The position numbers and the translations under genes are program-made. From Sulfurovum sp. (GTDB lineage: Bacteria; Campylobacterota; Campylobacteria; Campylobacterales; Sulfurovaceae): a stretch of DNA of 5,807 nt. The stretch spans positions 1 to 5,807 of the forward strand of contig QNZW01000160.1 of assembly GCA_003978375.1 (NCBI GenBank), in the 5' to 3' direction. How positions within the stretch are numbered: position 1 is the stretch's first letter; each line of letters opens with the position of its first letter. A model generated the notes under the pieces. The model was given only the letters and a program-made list of their open reading frames with translations, did no database searches and was not told where the DNA came from. This document shows positions 4,986 through 5,807 of the stretch, piece after piece.

Positions 4986-5807
4986 TTAGTTTAAAAATTC
5001 TATGATATCTTTAGCCAACTCTTTTGGCTTTTCTAGCTGAGGATAGTGTCTACATTTATCATAAATTTTCAACGTGCTATACTTTATGAGTTCATGCATC
5101 TTGTACGCAGAAGCGACATCTATACCCAAGTCCTCATTACCCCATACGATAAGTGTTTTTTGTTCTACACTTTTTAATGTTTCTGTCAAATCATCTCTAT
5201 GCAACATATCATCATCAACAATCGCTCTAAATTTTCTTTTTTCAAAGGCATTGATGGATCTCTTTTTCTCTACCATGACATCCAAGATAAAGTTAGGCAT
5301 ATAGGGGACATTATAATAAACCTCTGGCAATAACGCCTTTAACTCTTCTCTACTTGTAAGATTCACGTATGATAGGTTATCTATATCTCCTATTTTCTGC
5401 GCTTCTATCTGCATAGAGGTTAGCTTTACATGCACACCTACTGTGTCTATGAGTATCAGTTTATCTATAGGCAACCTATCTGCCAAAAGCGCTACCAACC
5501 CTCCCATAGAGTGACCCGCCAATGCAAAAGAGTCTATACTTTTTTCAATCATCATCTTTTTTATTATTTTTTCTAAAAAATCAGCTTGAGCTGACAAAGT
5601 GTATTCAAACTCATCTACACTATCACTCTCACCACAGCCAAGTAAATCTATAATGATGAGATGGTACTTTCCTTTTAACGCTCCAGCCAACATCAACCAA
5701 GAATCTTTTTCATCATTAAGCCCATGAATGAGTATTAAGGTTTTTGCATTTTTATTGACACTCTCCAAATAAGCTATACTATGTCCTTCTACATCTATAT
5801 GCTGTAG
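4986..5807 (-). CDS. Alpha/beta hydrolase, 5' end outside the window (partial)
   Basis: This is a serine hydrolase of the alpha/beta fold. Counting from the first visible residue, 273 residues are present. The oxyanion-hole HG motif is at 28-29, DLLGCGESD is near 54-62, the nucleophile elbow GHSMGG is at 98-103 (Ser100), the acid is Asp226 in WGNED, and the catalytic His254 is in CRHYPQLEKP, so the triad is complete. A cap-like segment lies about 124-205. No signal peptide is visible. The frame stays open to the right edge: the residues before a TTG codon at 5766-5768 read QHIDVEGHSIAYL, which fits the normal first strands of the family, so TTG is not the true start and the gene begins beyond 5807. 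Only a few residues are probably missing. The substrate cannot be told: esterases, lipases, haloperoxidase-like and MhpC/BioH-type enzymes share these motifs. It is first in a unit with the small membrane protein. Confidence 0.88.
   Translation of the reverse strand, partial: LQHIDVEGHSIAYLESVNKNAKTLILIHGLNDEKDSWLMLAGALKGKYHLIIIDLLGCGESDSVDEFEYTLSAQADFLEKIIKKMMIEKSIDSFALAGHSMGGLVALLADRLPIDKLILIDTVGVHVKLTSMQIEAQKIGDIDNLSYVNLTSREELKALLPEVYYNVPYMPNFILDVMVEKKRSINAFEKRKFRAIVDDDMLHRDDLTETLKSVEQKTLIVWGNEDLGIDVASAYKMHELIKYSTLKIYDKCRHYPQLEKPKELAKDIIEFLN

Noticed and set aside
5074..5304. Plus-strand open frame opposite the hydrolase
   Set aside because: Its low-complexity Ser/Leu/Phe-rich composition mirrors the hydrolase on the other strand.

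Overview
The window is AT-rich, protein-dense DNA from a Gram-negative bacterium. CopB is an outer-membrane protein and CopA carries a Tat signal, so the cell has a periplasm. Base composition, codon use and general protein style suggest a Campylobacterota member of the Sulfurovum/Sulfurimonas type; that placement is inference, not proof. Nine protein genes are visible, two of them cut by the window edges. No RNA gene, IS element or CRISPR array was seen, and no gene-free stretch exceeds about 115 bases.

Left part (1-3271, + strand) is a copper-handling block. It starts with the end of a tiny Cys-rich peptide carrying repeated GKCG motifs, reminiscent of HvfA/bufferin-type metal-binding peptide precursors, closed by a terminator-like hairpin. 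Next come copA (Tat-exported periplasmic multicopper oxidase) and copB (outer-membrane copper resistance barrel), 10 bases apart and clearly one operon. After another hairpin, with a TATAAT box in its left arm, lies a secreted Met-rich DUF2059 protein that has no cysteine. In the likely division of labour, CopA oxidises Cu(I) in the periplasm and CopB binds or holds copper at the outer membrane. The Cys-rich and Met-rich small proteins are plausible but unproven copper buffers. This is the most interesting part of the window.

Middle part (3343-4541, - strand) holds an acpH-type acyl carrier protein phosphodiesterase, convergent with the copper block, and then a compact toxin-antitoxin pair. 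The DUF433 antitoxin is read first and overlaps the DUF5615 PIN-like toxin by one base (TAATG). A good extended -10 promoter lies in front of the pair.

Right part (4625-5807, - strand) is a two-gene unit. An alpha/beta hydrolase with an intact Ser-Asp-His triad is cut at its 5' end by the window edge. It is followed 10 bases later by a small two-helix membrane protein of unknown function, whose Shine-Dalgarno overlaps the hydrolase stop codon.
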